Shown here: piece by piece, positions 41,081-50,811 of the stretch
Numbering within the stretch: the first letter of the stretch is position 1
How the letters are laid out: every line of letters starts with the position of its first letter
Source: Neoceratodus forsteri
Taxonomy: Eukaryota > Chordata > Ceratodontiformes > Ceratodontidae
DNA: 64,000 bases
Assembly: GCA_016271365.2 (NCBI GenBank)
Contig: CM057453.1
Location: 1,093,826,501-1,093,890,500, forward strand
Reading direction: 5' to 3'
The notes under the pieces: model-generated
Told to the model about the DNA's origin: nothing
What the model saw: only the letters and a program-made list of their open reading frames with translations
Database searches by the model: none
Made by a program: the position numbers and the translations under genes

Positions 41081-42763
41081 GTAGGTGGATAGTACAGAAG
41101 ATCAGTTTAAGCCCGGCTTCTCCTTGTGTGTGCTAAACACTTTGAGGCTTTAGGCTGTTTCCATATTGCACAATGCATGTAGCTCCATGCAGAGCTGCTG
41201 GTCTGATAGTGGGACTTAGACCCGGGTTTGTCCTATGGTGAACTGTGATGGGCAGTTGTGTCCTTTTTACACTATGTGCAGTTAAGTGACTCCTGACATC
41301 TGAGGAAAACTGACATCTCTGAGAAAAGCTGTGCTTACAGGTCAGATTTTCTGAATTTCTCCTCCATTCTAAGGCATTGTAGTCTAGTAATTAAAATGGG
41401 AGAACTGTGAACCTGAAGACCCACTGACTCTACTGAGTGTGTGACCTTGAGCAAGTCAATTTCCCTTTACTCAACCTCCCCTTTCTAGTTCCTTGTCCCT
41501 AACCCTCACTCAGTCTCCTTTAATCTACTAGGATTGCCTAATGGCTAATGCAGCTGTTAATGGCTCCTACATTGCTTTGGGACACTGTGTGTATGAAAGG
41601 TTCTATATTAATCCAAATTGTATTCCTTCTGTCTGTAGGACATTTGTATGAAAATAGCTCCTTTACCCTTTGGACTTGATCTGTCCTCCTTATGTTTAGT
41701 TCAGTCCCCATGCTTTTCCAAAACCGCCATACTGCAAACCGAACCTTGGTACCTGATGATAAGTTACATGTTGACCCCACCCCCGCCCCCCAAAAAAACA
41801 CTCTGTATACAGAGAAGAAAATTAAAGTAGAATTCCAGCACAGTGGTACTGCTTCTGCTTGCACCACAGATGACCCGGGTTCAGGAATGAGCTGGGAGGG
41901 TTGGCCAGGGTGAGGAGGATTGTGTGTGCAATGAACTGCTCTCCTTCTGGGAGGAACTTGACGACTGGCAACATTCCAACCACTTGCGATGGCTGGGGGT
42001 TGGTCAGTCAGGGACTGTAGCAGCTGCAGTGATGGGCAGAGTGGTGGACGTCTGCATACAAGGCACAGGAGCATGCTTGACGTTGCCTAGACATCACTGT
42101 GTGTCTGCTCAGTCAGGGAAGGCGTAAGAGAAAACCCCCTTGCAGGGTCCTAGCGCCTCTAGCTCAGAACCCACTAGTGTGAATGAGTGGTGAACATGGT
42201 CCAAGAAGATCAACGATTATGGTGAGTTTGTAATTCTCATTTCAAATCCCACATTATAACTGCTTTTTAAAGTTTATTGAAGCAAAATTAAAACGTAGTA
42301 ATGTGGGATTTTTGCAGGCTGTTTACAGAATATGAAAATAAAGTGCAGATAAAGAAGAAATTTAAACAAATGGGTGCTGCCTGTTATGGGTCAGATGAGA
42401 TAGCCTTTTGACTTGATAGCTCACACTGATTATTACTAGTGGGGCGGTGTGACAGGAGAACATATTGACTGTCTTAAGCATATAAAACGCAGATTGGAGT
42501 CATTCTTTGTAACCTGCCTGTCTGTAGTCAGTGTTGTGTTTACAAGAGGCTGTTGGGGTGGGCATTGCAAATGATGCTGCTCTAGAACCGGAGAGTCCTG
42601 GTCTTTCATGTCACTTGTGTTAGTGCTTGAAAGGTGAGCTTGCAAGCCAGCTTGAAGTTCTATTATGTCAGCACAGTATTGCTTGGCACCAGAGTGGGGG
42701 TGGTGGTGGGGGGGGTGGATTGCTGAGGGACAGAGCTTCAATACATCTCCTTTGTTCTTCCAG
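41081..42763 (+). other. SMC2: SMC2 intron between the two exons
   Basis: The 1,683-base intron has GTAGGT at its 5' end and TTTGTTCTTCCAG at its 3' end. Apart from the SINE at about 41368-41632 and a short G/T-rich run at about 42697-42717, I see only unique-looking sequence. A minus-strand open frame at 41538-42074 has no recognisable domain. Confidence 0.9.
41368..41632 (+). mobile_element. MIR/CORE-type SINE in the SMC2 intron
   Basis: A degraded tRNA-like head (TAGTCTAGTAATTAAAATGG) is followed by the CORE-like segment GTGTGTGACCTTGAGCAAGT, and a tail GCTTTGGGACAC...GAAAGGTTCTATAT resembling the L2-like 3' end of MIR elements. It is old, with no clear target-site duplication. Confidence 0.75.
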
Positions 42764-42923
42764 GCACAGATGAAGTTGAAACATGCCCAGCAGGAGCTGA
42801 AGGCCAAGCAAACTGAAGTGAAGAAGATGGATAGTGGCTATAAAAAAGATCAAGACATGTTTGAGGCTGTGAAAAAGAGCAAGGAGAAACTGGAAGCAGA
42901 GATGAAAAAGCTGAATTATGAAG
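42764..42923 (+). CDS. SMC2: SMC2 next exon (arm coiled coil)
   Basis: This 160-base exon, entering in phase 0 and leaving after the first base of a codon, follows acceptor CTTCCAG and precedes donor GTCACT at 42924. It reads [40 protein letters not shown] and [13 protein letters not shown], continuing the SMC2 N-terminal arm without a gap from the previous exon. The next exon (toward the hinge) is not in the window, so the following intron exceeds 21 kb. The donor is weak (GTCACT); a GG/TC alternative one base earlier is unlikely. Confidence 0.95.
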
Positions 42924-43285
42924 GTCACTTATAAAGTACTCCTAATTCATGGGCTGTAGTGTGTAGTAATAAACCAATGCTCACCCTGCCAGGCACAGAC
43001 TGAATCCACATGAGTGAGTTGGGACACACAATGTTGGATTAGTGGTTCACAGTGGGAGGGGTTCTGGTCCCAAGGCTCTTGTATTACAGTAAGGGCCTCA
43101 GCATTTCCAGTTTAAAACCCATCTGGGGGTGGAGGGGGCAAAATAATTTATAAATTTCAGCGTATTGGCAATATGTAAACAATTCTTTAACTTGGGTATT
43201 TATAGACCAGGACCTACTCAGCCCATCTGTGATTCTCATGTCTGTTCCCTTGGGAGGAATGCAGGACAATACATTGAAATTGTTA
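42924..43285 (+). other. SMC2: Start of a >21-kb SMC2 intron, nothing recognised
   Basis: About 360 bases between the exon and the first DIRS end show no ORF, repeat or motif that I can identify. They may be unique intron or a decayed repeat. Confidence 0.6.
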
Positions 43286-43542
43286 TTCTAGAGGTGTGGA
43301 TATGCTTCATTTACTGCATTCTGGCAGTTCCACTGGAGCAATGTTGTTGGCCAGAATGTCTTTAAACTAAGCGTCTCCCACCACCCGGCTGATACATAAT
43401 GCCCAACTCTGCCCCGTGACATCCCATCTTTCTTTCCATTTGATGAACAGGAATACCTTCATGCTTCCGCTTAGGATTTTCTGCGCCATAGGTGAACCTT
43501 TTCTTTTCAAAAGTTTTTGAAGTTTTGATTGTGGTTTTGCAG
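43286..43542 (+). repeat. DIRS-9 left ITR and leader
   Basis: It starts TTCTAGAGGTGTGGATATGC and includes GCATTCTGGCAGTTCC, CACCACCCGGCTGATACATA and CTGCCCCGTGACATCCCATC, a diverged version of the alpha left ITR (CCCGGGTGGTATAAC, CCCCATGACGCCAGATC). It runs into TTGATTGTGGTTTTGCAG, where DIRS-10 starts. Confidence 0.8.
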
Positions 43543-43850
43543 ATCTTACTTTGAGTGGATTCCTTTAGTAGGTCTGTACATATTGGACTAGCGCCACCTG
43601 GCGTCTGGCTACATGGCAGACTTTTTCTAGCAATACCTGACGGGGGACTGCCCACCTGACATGTGACCAACGTCAGCATGACACTGTATAGTGGACGGTC
43701 CCCACACCCGCCCTCCAGTTCTTTCCCGCCATCGGCTTGTGTCAGTCGCATTGCAGACTTCCCAAGTGATCGTCATTGAAAGTGCTTTTTTTCTCTTCTG
43801 TTTTCAGCATGTTTTTTTCCTTCAAATTTGCGAATTTTTTTCTGTGTGTT
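43543..43850 (+). repeat. DIRS-10 left ITR and leader
   Basis: CCTTTAGTAGGTC, TATTGGACTAGCGCCACCTG and GCGTCTGGC are reverse-complemented at 50125-50180 in the right ITR. TTCTTTCCCGCCATCGGC matches the beta leader of DIRS-4 and DIRS-11. Confidence 0.9.
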
Positions 43851-46290
43851 CACTGAAGAAGTGTTCCACCTGTGGCATGCAAATTCCACATAAGGATGGC
43901 CACCTGAAGTGTGTGATCTGCTTAGGCCCAGACCACCCAGTTTCTTCTTGACCGGACTGCTAGCATTTTAACCAGGCCACATGCAAAAGAAGGTAGCAGG
44001 CTCTGAAAGCCCATCTTCTCAAGACCCGGCTAGTGTCTTTAGAAAAGAGATGGAGCGGTTTACGATCTTCTTCTTCTTTATCTCCTTCCAAAAAAAAGAT
44101 CATGGGGGAAAGAAACGTAGGGAGCGGGAGTGCTCCGCGGAGGTGTCCCAGACCGAAGCCCCTCGACCAGCAAGGCTTCTTCCCAGCCTACTCTGCCTCC
44201 GGCGGCCGCACCATGCCTGCCAGCAGTCGGCCCTAGGGACCGCCCGGCCACTGGTAGGTCTGCTTCCCAGGCTTTGGGTACCCACACAGCACCAGTCGCT
44301 AAGTCTGCAGGGGGCACCTCCCCCTCCTGGCTCCATCTGGTCAGGTGCCTGCCCCAGGTGGGTGCTCAGATGCTGCTCTCCCGTCGGAGCCCAACAGCAC
44401 TCAGCCCGACGTCCGGAAGAGCCCGGGGGAGACTGCCCCTCTCTCCCCCACCCCCATTTCCTTTTCGCTGGCAGCTTCCCATGTTCGGGACGCTACCTTG
44501 GGCGATAGTGTGGAATCCGTAGACGTCTACTACACCTCTGGGTCCGTTCCCCACTCTCCTGATGGGGTCGCAAGAAAGGAGGTTCCTTCTTAGCAGTCTG
44601 GTCTTACTACGGAGGCCCCTCCTATCCCTTGTGGTGGAACCACACCCCCTCCCGGAAGAGGGTCTCTGAGCATGGGCCAAGCCGTCTGCTCCAGCTTTCG
44701 GCTCTGCTGCCAGAAGCGGTCCCTCCAGGTTCCCTTTGCCCAGCTCTGATGCTGGATCCTATTCCGGCGCCAGATCTGGTGGTGCTGGTTCCGACTGCTC
44801 CCCAGACGCTGGAACTGCCGCCGATTATACGACTGTTCCCCCTCAGTCAGATCTTCTGAGATTGGGCCTCTACTCACACCCCTGGACAGCCCCGCATAAC
44901 CCCTCAGGGTATCCTGGGCACCATCTTTTGGCTGGTCCTCCTCCAGATTGAAGCGGCGCAGGGCACTTCTTCCCAGGATACGGTCAGTATCCAGGATATG
45001 ACTATACAGGTTGCATGGGGTATCACTATCCTCCTCCCCTATTAATCCCTCCACCTCCTCCTGCCCCCCCCACCTCCTCCTCCTCAAGCCCTGATTCAAT
45101 CGGACATCAAAAATCTTAACTAGTCTTGGTGGTGGGGGGCGTGCTTGGAGCTGGTATCCTACCTAGAGCGCAGACTCCCACCACCGCGCTCTCCTAGGTC
45201 TCCGTCCCCGAGAAGTTTGTCTCCTTTCACTGTTCACGTCCTCCACTCGCAAGGACATTACTCTTCCGGATCTTGGAGACCATCTGGACGTGGGTGGTGG
45301 AGGTGACGATGAGTCGCCGGAGGAGCCCTCGGATCACGGATCTACCGCCCCAAGGGCAAGGTTTCCCCCAAATCCCTGTTGGAAGACCCTGCCTTTTCGG
45401 ACCTCCTGAGGTCCATGCAGAATTATTGAGTGGGAGTCTGAGGAGCAGGATCCGATGCGACAGAGCCTTGCCGAACACCTGGACCTGGAATCTCTGTCCC
45501 AGATCCCTGTTCCCCCATGGATAGGACCTCACCTCTACTGTGCGGCAGATGCCTCATTCCATCCCGGCTGTCCCAAAGAGGGCGGACAGGGTTTACTGGG
45601 TGCCCAAGGATGCGCTGTTCCTCAACATTCATCCAAAGGCAGACTCCGTCGTGATTTCATGACTGCTCTTCAGCGCCGAAGCACATGAGCACCTCTCCCC
45701 CAGACAAGGAGCTGAGGCAGATGGATGAGTTCGGCAAGAGGGTCTATTCTTCGGCCACATTTGCGCTTCAGTCTCTTAATTATGTGGCCCACATGGTGTC
45801 GCACCAAAAAGCTACCTTGGCCAGGCTCGAGGCCAGAGTCCAGTCTATGGAACCTTCTGATCTCAAGGAGGACCTCGCTAAGGAACTCAGTCTGTTCCAT
45901 TTTTCTTGCAGGCATGCTTTGCGGGCTACTTATGATTGTCAATTCAGTAGCTCACGTCTTGGCGACTGCTGTTGCTTTGAGACGATAGGCCTGGCTTCGC
46001 ATCTCTGGCCTCGCCAACGAGGTCCAGTCTGTGATTCAGGATGCCCCCTGTCGTGGCTTGGTGCTCTTTGGTGGCGACACCAAAGACATAATCACTGATC
46101 TCCGGGATAAAGGTTGGGCCTTGAGATCAGTGCGGTCCATGTACCGATCGGGTACCCAACAGGAGCAGCTCTTTTGGAAAAGGACCTGGAGTCGGAGGAT
46201 GCAGGCCCTTGCTTGTCGCCAGGGCAAGCGTAAGTACACGTGTTCCGCCACTCCTCCCGCCTCCAAGAATCAGATGTTCAGGGGGCCCTC
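43851..46290 (+). pseudogene. DIRS-10 gag-like ORF
   Basis: KKCSTCGMQIPHKDGHLKCV with ICLGPDHPVSS (about 43857-43948) is the gag Cys/His motif; a stop and frameshift then remove the last Cys pair. The middle is Pro/Ser-rich in alternating frames. ELRQMDEFGKRVYSSATFAL with QSLNYVAHMVSHQKATLARL (frame 45685-46098) aligns with the KLDYAGRKVYAASSLGL block of other gags. The region ends in a basic/Pro tail near 46290. Confidence 0.78.
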
Positions 46291-47175
46291 CCCCTGACCG
46301 TCCTGCCACCTCCGGACTCCCTCGCCCCACCCCGTCAGCCTCTGTGCGAGGAGCTGGTGGGAGAGGTTTGCCTGCCACGTGCAGGAGTGGCATGGAATTA
46401 CCTCTGATGCATGGGTCCTGCAGCTGGTGTCCGCCAGACACACCATAGAGTTTCTGGAGATTCCACCAGATTCTCCCCCAATCTGGTTGTCCTACCCTCG
46501 GGACCGGCTCTTCTCATCAGAGAAGAACTCCATTCTCTTGCTCAAGGAGGCTATAGAGAGCGTTCCCCTCCGGCAAAAGGGAAGGGGGTTCTACTCCAAC
46601 TTCCTGGTTCAAAAAAAGTCAGGCAACAGACCCATTCTTGACCTGAGCAGTCTCAACCTGTTCGTCAAGTACAAGAAGTTCAGAATGCTGACCCTCCAAA
46701 GCCTTCTCCCTCTCCTGCTGGAGAACCAGTGGCTTTGTGCTCTGGATATGCAGGATGCTTACCTACACATTCCAGTTTTCCCCAGCCACTGCAGGTTCCT
46801 ATGGTTTTGTTTCCAGGGGAAGCATTTCCAGTTCTGGGCCCGCCCCTTTGGTCTGTCTTCGGCACCTCGGGTCTTTACCAAGTGCCTGGCGGTGGTGGTG
46901 GCCTTTCTGTGTCGCCAGGGCATAGCAGTTTTCCCTCACCTGGATGACTGGCTGATTTCAGCCCCTTCCAGGGATTTATTTATTTATTTATTTATCAAGT
47001 CTAGGATTACAAATCCTTCCAGGGATTCCCTTTCAGAAGCTCAGCATTTCATTCTGGATCTGTTCTCCAAGTTGGGGATTACTGTTAATTTCCATAAGTT
47101 GTCTCTTTCACCGAATCAGAGACTTCAGTTCATCAGGGCAGTCTTGGACATTGTCCAGAGCAGGGACTTCAACAT
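46291..47175 (+). pseudogene. DIRS-10 reverse transcriptase
   Basis: The frame 46379-47248 is open for 289 codons: WHGITSDAWVLQLVSARHTI, RGFYSNFLVQKKSGNRPILD, FVKYKKFRMLTLQSLLPLLL, LCALDMQDAYLHIPVFPSHC, FGLSSAPRVFTKCLAVVVAF and FPHLDDWLISAP. The active site is HLDD rather than YLDD; both Asp are kept. A 51-base insertion at 46977-47027 adds 17 codons without a shift. Similarity to RT ends at about 47175 (RLQFIRAVLDIVQSRDF), before the usual RT C-terminus. Confidence 0.9.
46964..47027 (-). mobile_element. 38-bp retroposon fragment with 13-bp target-site duplication
   Basis: CCTTCCAGGGATT occurs at 46964-46976 and again at 47015-47027, flanking 38 bases of (TTTA)n and TCAAGTCTAGGATTACAAAT. Read on the minus strand, the insert is a short unique 3' end followed by (TAAA)n. 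That is how a severely 5'-truncated LINE or SINE insertion looks. The insert plus one duplication is 51 bases, so the RT frame stays open. Confidence 0.88.
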
Positions 47176-47179
47176 CACT

Positions 47180-48585
47180 GCCAGCTATATACTGACCTTG
47201 GGTGGCTCTCCCCCTTGGCCGTCAGGAGCTACTTCTTGGCCAGTCTAAATGACTCTGTCCTTAGACAAAATTAGCCTGCTGCACTTGTGAAGCTCCTTCT
47301 CCCTTCGATTCCAAACCGCACGCTTTAGATCTGCATGGACAAAGACCTGTTGATATTCCTGCTGCCGACCAACAAAGGCACCGCCTCCCAATATGCAGCC
47401 CCTGTTGTGGAACCAGCTCCTCTGGACCTCAGACATGCACCCTCAGATCCTTCTTTCAAGCGTGGACTGAGACTACACCTGGCCACCTTAGATCAATGCA
47501 CCTGCTTTGACCCTACCTGATCCCTTAATCTCCCTACTCCCCTGCTACTGGTCTCCATACTCCCCCCCTTTTGTTTTCTCTTTCCCATATTCCTACCCCT
47601 CTCTCCAAGCACACTACCTTTATCTTCAAACTTAATTTAATGTATGAATATGTTTTGTGAATGTTTTGCATTACTTACTGCTACTATGTTGTTTTTTCCT
47701 CTTATTATTTATTGATTCTATCCTCTGCGCTACCTGGGCACTGCCTAAACTAACTACAGATGGATTTTGGTACAGTTAGGCCTCACCTCCTCCCTCCCCC
47801 CCTCTTGCCTACCTTAACCGCAGAATATCCACGGCCAGGGACTGCCACCGGCTTTTTATGCCCAGCCTCGGAACCACGAGCTCGGCTGCACCTACCCTCC
47901 TCCTTCCGCTAAAGCTGTATTTCAAGCCGCCTTTCCTCCCGTCCACCCCACCCAGTTTCCTCATCCCTGACAGTGGGGCCATGAACCTGGGTCCCCCTAG
48001 CCTGCCGCTGAGATGTCTCTGGCATCTTCCCTCACTTTCCTTGGGCAGCCTGCTGCTGCTCGGGCTGGCTGCTGCCGCCACCAGGTTACGGCTCCTTCCC
48101 ACCTTCCTGCCACCTTTTTTCGCTGTGGTATTTTAACCTGTCTCCCCAATATGGCCCACCCCCCGACACCAACTGGCCGACTACCTCCACCATGCTTCCT
48201 GTTGCTTATACCCTTCCTGCCACCCACATCATCCTTCCCGGTCAGGGAACCACAAACCATAACTCCATATATGCTTTCCCGTAAAGCCGCAAGTTTCCCT
48301 AGTGGCTCTAAACTCCCTTTCTTTACCCGTTACCTGTACCAACACTCCCCTGTAACACCTCCTTGCTCTTGGTCTGCTGCTCATTGCCCAGTATAGCCTT
48401 TATCATGTTAGACTAGCTGGAACTGCCTCTGTATATGTTTGGAATGTACTCTGTATGGTTTTTGCCTCAATTTGTAATGTTTCTTCCTTGTGTTATCCTG
48501 TTTTGTACTCTCCCGAGTCGTGCCTGAAAATAGTCACCTGCTGGCTAGCGCACCTACCCGGTAAACAAAAACTAAATAAATAAAT
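47180..48585 (+). mobile_element. LINE-C, CR1/L2-clade LINE 3' end
   Basis: KDLLIFLLPTNKGTASQYAA followed by a LLWNQLP-like segment (with indels) and LRHAPSDPSFKRGLRLHLAT (about 47340-47495) is the conserved ORF2 C-terminus of CR1/L2-type LINEs. A 1-kb pyrimidine-rich 3' UTR follows. The tail CCTGAAAATAGTCACCTGCT to (TAAA)n at 48527-48585 closely resembles the tail of the SINE just downstream. The upstream edge near 47180 is approximate. Confidence 0.8.
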
Positions 48586-48593
48586 TTATTTAT

Positions 48594-48815
48594 TGCAGTA
48601 TATTCCAGAGGTTAGAGGAACGAGGTGTGAATAAGTTTGATGCATCCAGCAGACCAGACCTGAGTTTGATTCTCACAACCTCCACTTGCATACTGTGTGA
48701 CTCTGAGCAAGTCACTTAACCGCCCAGTGCTTCCAGGTCACCCCTGAAAACAGGCACTTGTGCCTAGTGGGCCTTAACTGGTAACCAAAGACTAAAATAA
48801 AAAATAAAAAAAAAA
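48594..48815 (+). mobile_element. tRNA-derived SINE, copy 1
   Basis: The head TGCAGTATATTCCAGAGGTT and B-box-like GAGTTTGATTCTC are followed by the CORE-like CTGTGTGACTCTGAGCAAGT and CACTTAACC, then CCTGAAAACAGGCACTTGTG and an A-rich tail (AAATAAAAAATAAAAA). It is the same family as the copy at 50632. Its 3' 50 bases are shared with LINE-C. No convincing target-site duplication. Confidence 0.88.
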
Positions 48816-48819
48816 TTTG

Positions 48820-49729
48820 GTCAGCTTCCAAAGATTGGAACCCTTTCTCTTGTTCTGCACCACAAGTCGTGGAATACCTCCTTCATCTTTCAGATTCGTG
48901 CCTATCCTATTCCTGTTTGAAGGTCCATCTTTCGGCTATATCGGCATACCACGGGCAGGTGGATGGTAAACCCGTGGCTCAGCTGGAAGCCTCAAAAACA
49001 TTTCTGAAAGGGATTCTTCATCTGAAACCACCCATCTGCAGCCCCACACCACCTTGGGATTTAAACTTTGTGTTGGAGAAGCTCACTCTCCCGCCTGTTG
49101 AACCAGCGATGAGCTGTGATTTACGCTTCCTGTCCTGGAAGATGTCGTTTTTAGTTGCAGTTACCTTGGCACGAAGAATTTTGGAGCTTCAGGCTCTGGT
49201 TTGTAAGGAGCCTTATTTAATTTTCCATAGGGACCGGGCAGTCCTCAGGACAAGTCCTAAATATGCTTTTGGAGGTTACACTGAATCAATCAGTGGAGCT
49301 CACTGTTTATTTTCCGTCCCCTGCAAATAGAGGTGAGGCACTCCTGAACACCATGGACGTGCAGTGTGCTCTCCGATGCTATACTCATCGTACAAAAGAG
49401 TTCTTTTAAGTATGATCAAATGCTTGTCTCTTTTGCCCCCAGTTCTTTGGGCAAAGCTGTTTCTAAGCAGTTCCTGTCCAATTGCTTGGGCAATTGTATT
49501 CGCTTCTGCTACCAGAAGTATGACACGGCTCTGCCGGGACCAGTCAGGGGTTATTCTACAAGGGGCGTGGCTGCTTCTGTGGCTTTTCTGTGCAAGGTTT
49601 CAGCAGCTGATATCTGTGCAGCAGCAACGTGGAGTTCTGTCCATACATTTACCAAACACTTCAGCCTGGACATTTCTTCTAGGCGGAGGGCAGGTTTCAG
49701 CCTAGCTGTCCTGCAGGTCCTTCTGTCCT
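48820..49729 (+). pseudogene. DIRS-10 tyrosine recombinase, catalytic residues altered
   Basis: VVEYLLHLSDSCLSYSCLKV and HLSAISAYHGQVDGKPVAQL (frame 48869-49330), FVLEKLTLPPVEPAMSCDLR, LSWKMSFLVAVTLARRILEL (catalytic Arg kept, about 49128-49190). After a frameshift near 49260, frame 49366-49731 ends KQFLSNCLGNCIRFCYQKYD, GPVRGYSTRGVAASVAFLCK, TFTKHFSLDISSRRRAGFSL. Two catalytic positions differ from the family: HxxR is Y-S-T-R and the nucleophile Tyr is Phe (TKHF for TKHY). The enzyme must be inactive. About 90 N-terminal residues are missing. Confidence 0.92.
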
Positions 49730-49837
49730 AGGCTGGTTCCACTCTGTTTTCCTTAGTCGTTGAGTTGTTTTTTTCCTCCTCCCTTGTTTCTCTCGGTCTC
49801 TCTGCAGAGGGACTGCTTGGGATTCAGTCCTATATGT

Positions 49838-50212
49838 GATGACCTACTGAAGGAAGCCTCTCTAAGTAAGATAATAAAGTTACGTAGGAACTTACTGTAA
49901 CAGAAGATCTTTGAGAAAGGTTCTTTCAGTAGGTCATGTTTTCCCTCCCTCCTTCCCCCTTTTTATTTAGGGACTCCAAACTGTTTCCTCCTACTGTCAG
50001 GCCTATTCCAGACTCTGGAGGGCGAGCGTGTGGGCCATCCACTATATAACATCACGCTGACGTCTGTCACGTGATGTCGGGTTGGCGGTCCCCCATCAGG
50101 TATTGCTAGTAAAAGTCTTCCTTGCGGCCAGACGCCAGGTGGCGCTAGTCCAATATGTGATGACCTACTGAACGAATCTCTCTCAAATCTGTTACGGTAA
50201 GCTCCTATGTAA
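49838..50212 (+). repeat. DIRS-10 ICR (49838-49945) and right ITR (to 50212)
   Basis: The ICR: ATGTGATGACCTACTGAAGG and AAGTAAGATAATAAAGTTAC then CTTACTGTAACAGAAGATCT and CTTTCAGTAGGTCATG. The right ITR repeats these in reverse at 50150-50212. CACGTGATGTC and TGACGTCTG in the spacer are CRE/E-box-like. Confidence 0.9.
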
Positions 50213-50631
50213 CTTTACTTTCTTTTGACTCTGTCTCTGAACCGACGGAACACAAACAAGGACTCAGATTTTGTGTTAGTTGCTGGCAGAAGATGTCGGT
50301 CACTGATCTGCACGATGTGTGCATGTACTGACTGGGCAGGGAACACTGCGTGGCCGGGTGTGGCCTGTGCTTATCCATTCTTCCTGAGTCCCTTGAGGAC
50401 AGGAAGCTCCGGCTATTGCTGGGTTGGCTTTCAGAGCAAGTTCTGAAGGACCATCCTAAGGGCTGCAAGAAGACCTTGGCTGTGCCAGATCTGTTGAACA
50501 GCTGTGATGGTGGAAGCTGCAGCAGGCACCTCCTTGGTCTCAAAGCTGTTTCCTGAGGGCCAGCATTGCAGGGTCTTTCACAGGCCAGTTCCACCACATG
50601 TGGCTTTCCCTTCAGACCATGGGGGAGGGCC
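50213..50631 (+). pseudogene. DIRS-9 gag-like ORF, N-terminal piece
   Basis: Resuming after DIRS-10, one frame reads CWQKMSVTDLHDVCMY, a TGA, then LGREHCVAGCGLC, a decayed version of CGQKMSRTDPHSTCVYCLGL with EH and C-D-L-C. Then SLEDRKLRLLLGWLSEQVLK parallels VLEDRAARLQLGRPEKR. A stop at 50554 ends the frame. The Cys pattern is partly lost. Confidence 0.75.
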
Positions 50632-50811
50632 CTGCAGTATAGCGCAGTGGTTTAAGGCTCTGAGCTGCAAATCTGGTGACACCCAGCAGGCCAGACCTGG
50701 GTTTGAATCCCACAGCTTCCGCTTGCATACTGTGTGACTATGAGCAAGTCACTTACCTTCCCTGTGCTCCCAGGTTGCACCTGTAATAAAAAATAAATAA
50801 ATACATAAAAA
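50632..50811 (+). mobile_element. tRNA-derived SINE, copy 2
   Basis: A box TAGCGCAGTGG near 50640-50650 and B box GGTTTGAATCC near 50699-50710 are the pol III promoter of a tRNA-like head. The CORE-like GTGTGACTATGAGCAAGTCA follows and an A-rich tail (AAATAAATAAATACATAAAA) ends it. The sequence is not a tRNA gene: it lacks an acceptor-stem pairing partner and runs on into the SINE body. Confidence 0.92.

Larger units (their letters stand above)
43543..50212 (+). mobile_element. DIRS-10, beta-family DIRS carrying LINE-C and a SINE
   Basis: The left end is ATCTTACTTTGAGTGG at 43543 and the right end ...GCTCCTATGTAACTTT near 50212, with an ICR at 49838. It lies in the leader/gag start of DIRS-9. 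It keeps gag, most of RT and the YR. Between RT and YR, where about 1.5 kb of RT tail, RNase H, methyltransferase-like and YR start should be, there are only LINE-C and a SINE. Distinct repeat text (CTTTAGTAGGTC, TGATGACCTACTGAA) marks it as a beta subfamily. Confidence 0.9.

Noticed and set aside
41538..42074. 178-codon minus-strand frame in the SMC2 intron
   Set aside because: No domain, no splice logic, and part overlaps an old SINE. Chance open frame.
42436..42934. Minus-strand frames of 86-123 codons over the second SMC2 exon
   Set aside because: They are antisense shadows of the coiled-coil exon.
47858..48136. 92-codon Leu/Pro-rich frame that looks like a membrane peptide
   Set aside because: It lies in the pyrimidine-rich 3' UTR of LINE-C; the hydrophobic reading follows from CT-rich sequence.
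50632..50730. tRNA gene from A and B box matches
   Set aside because: It does not fold as a complete tRNA and continues into a SINE body with an A-rich tail; a second copy lies at 48594.
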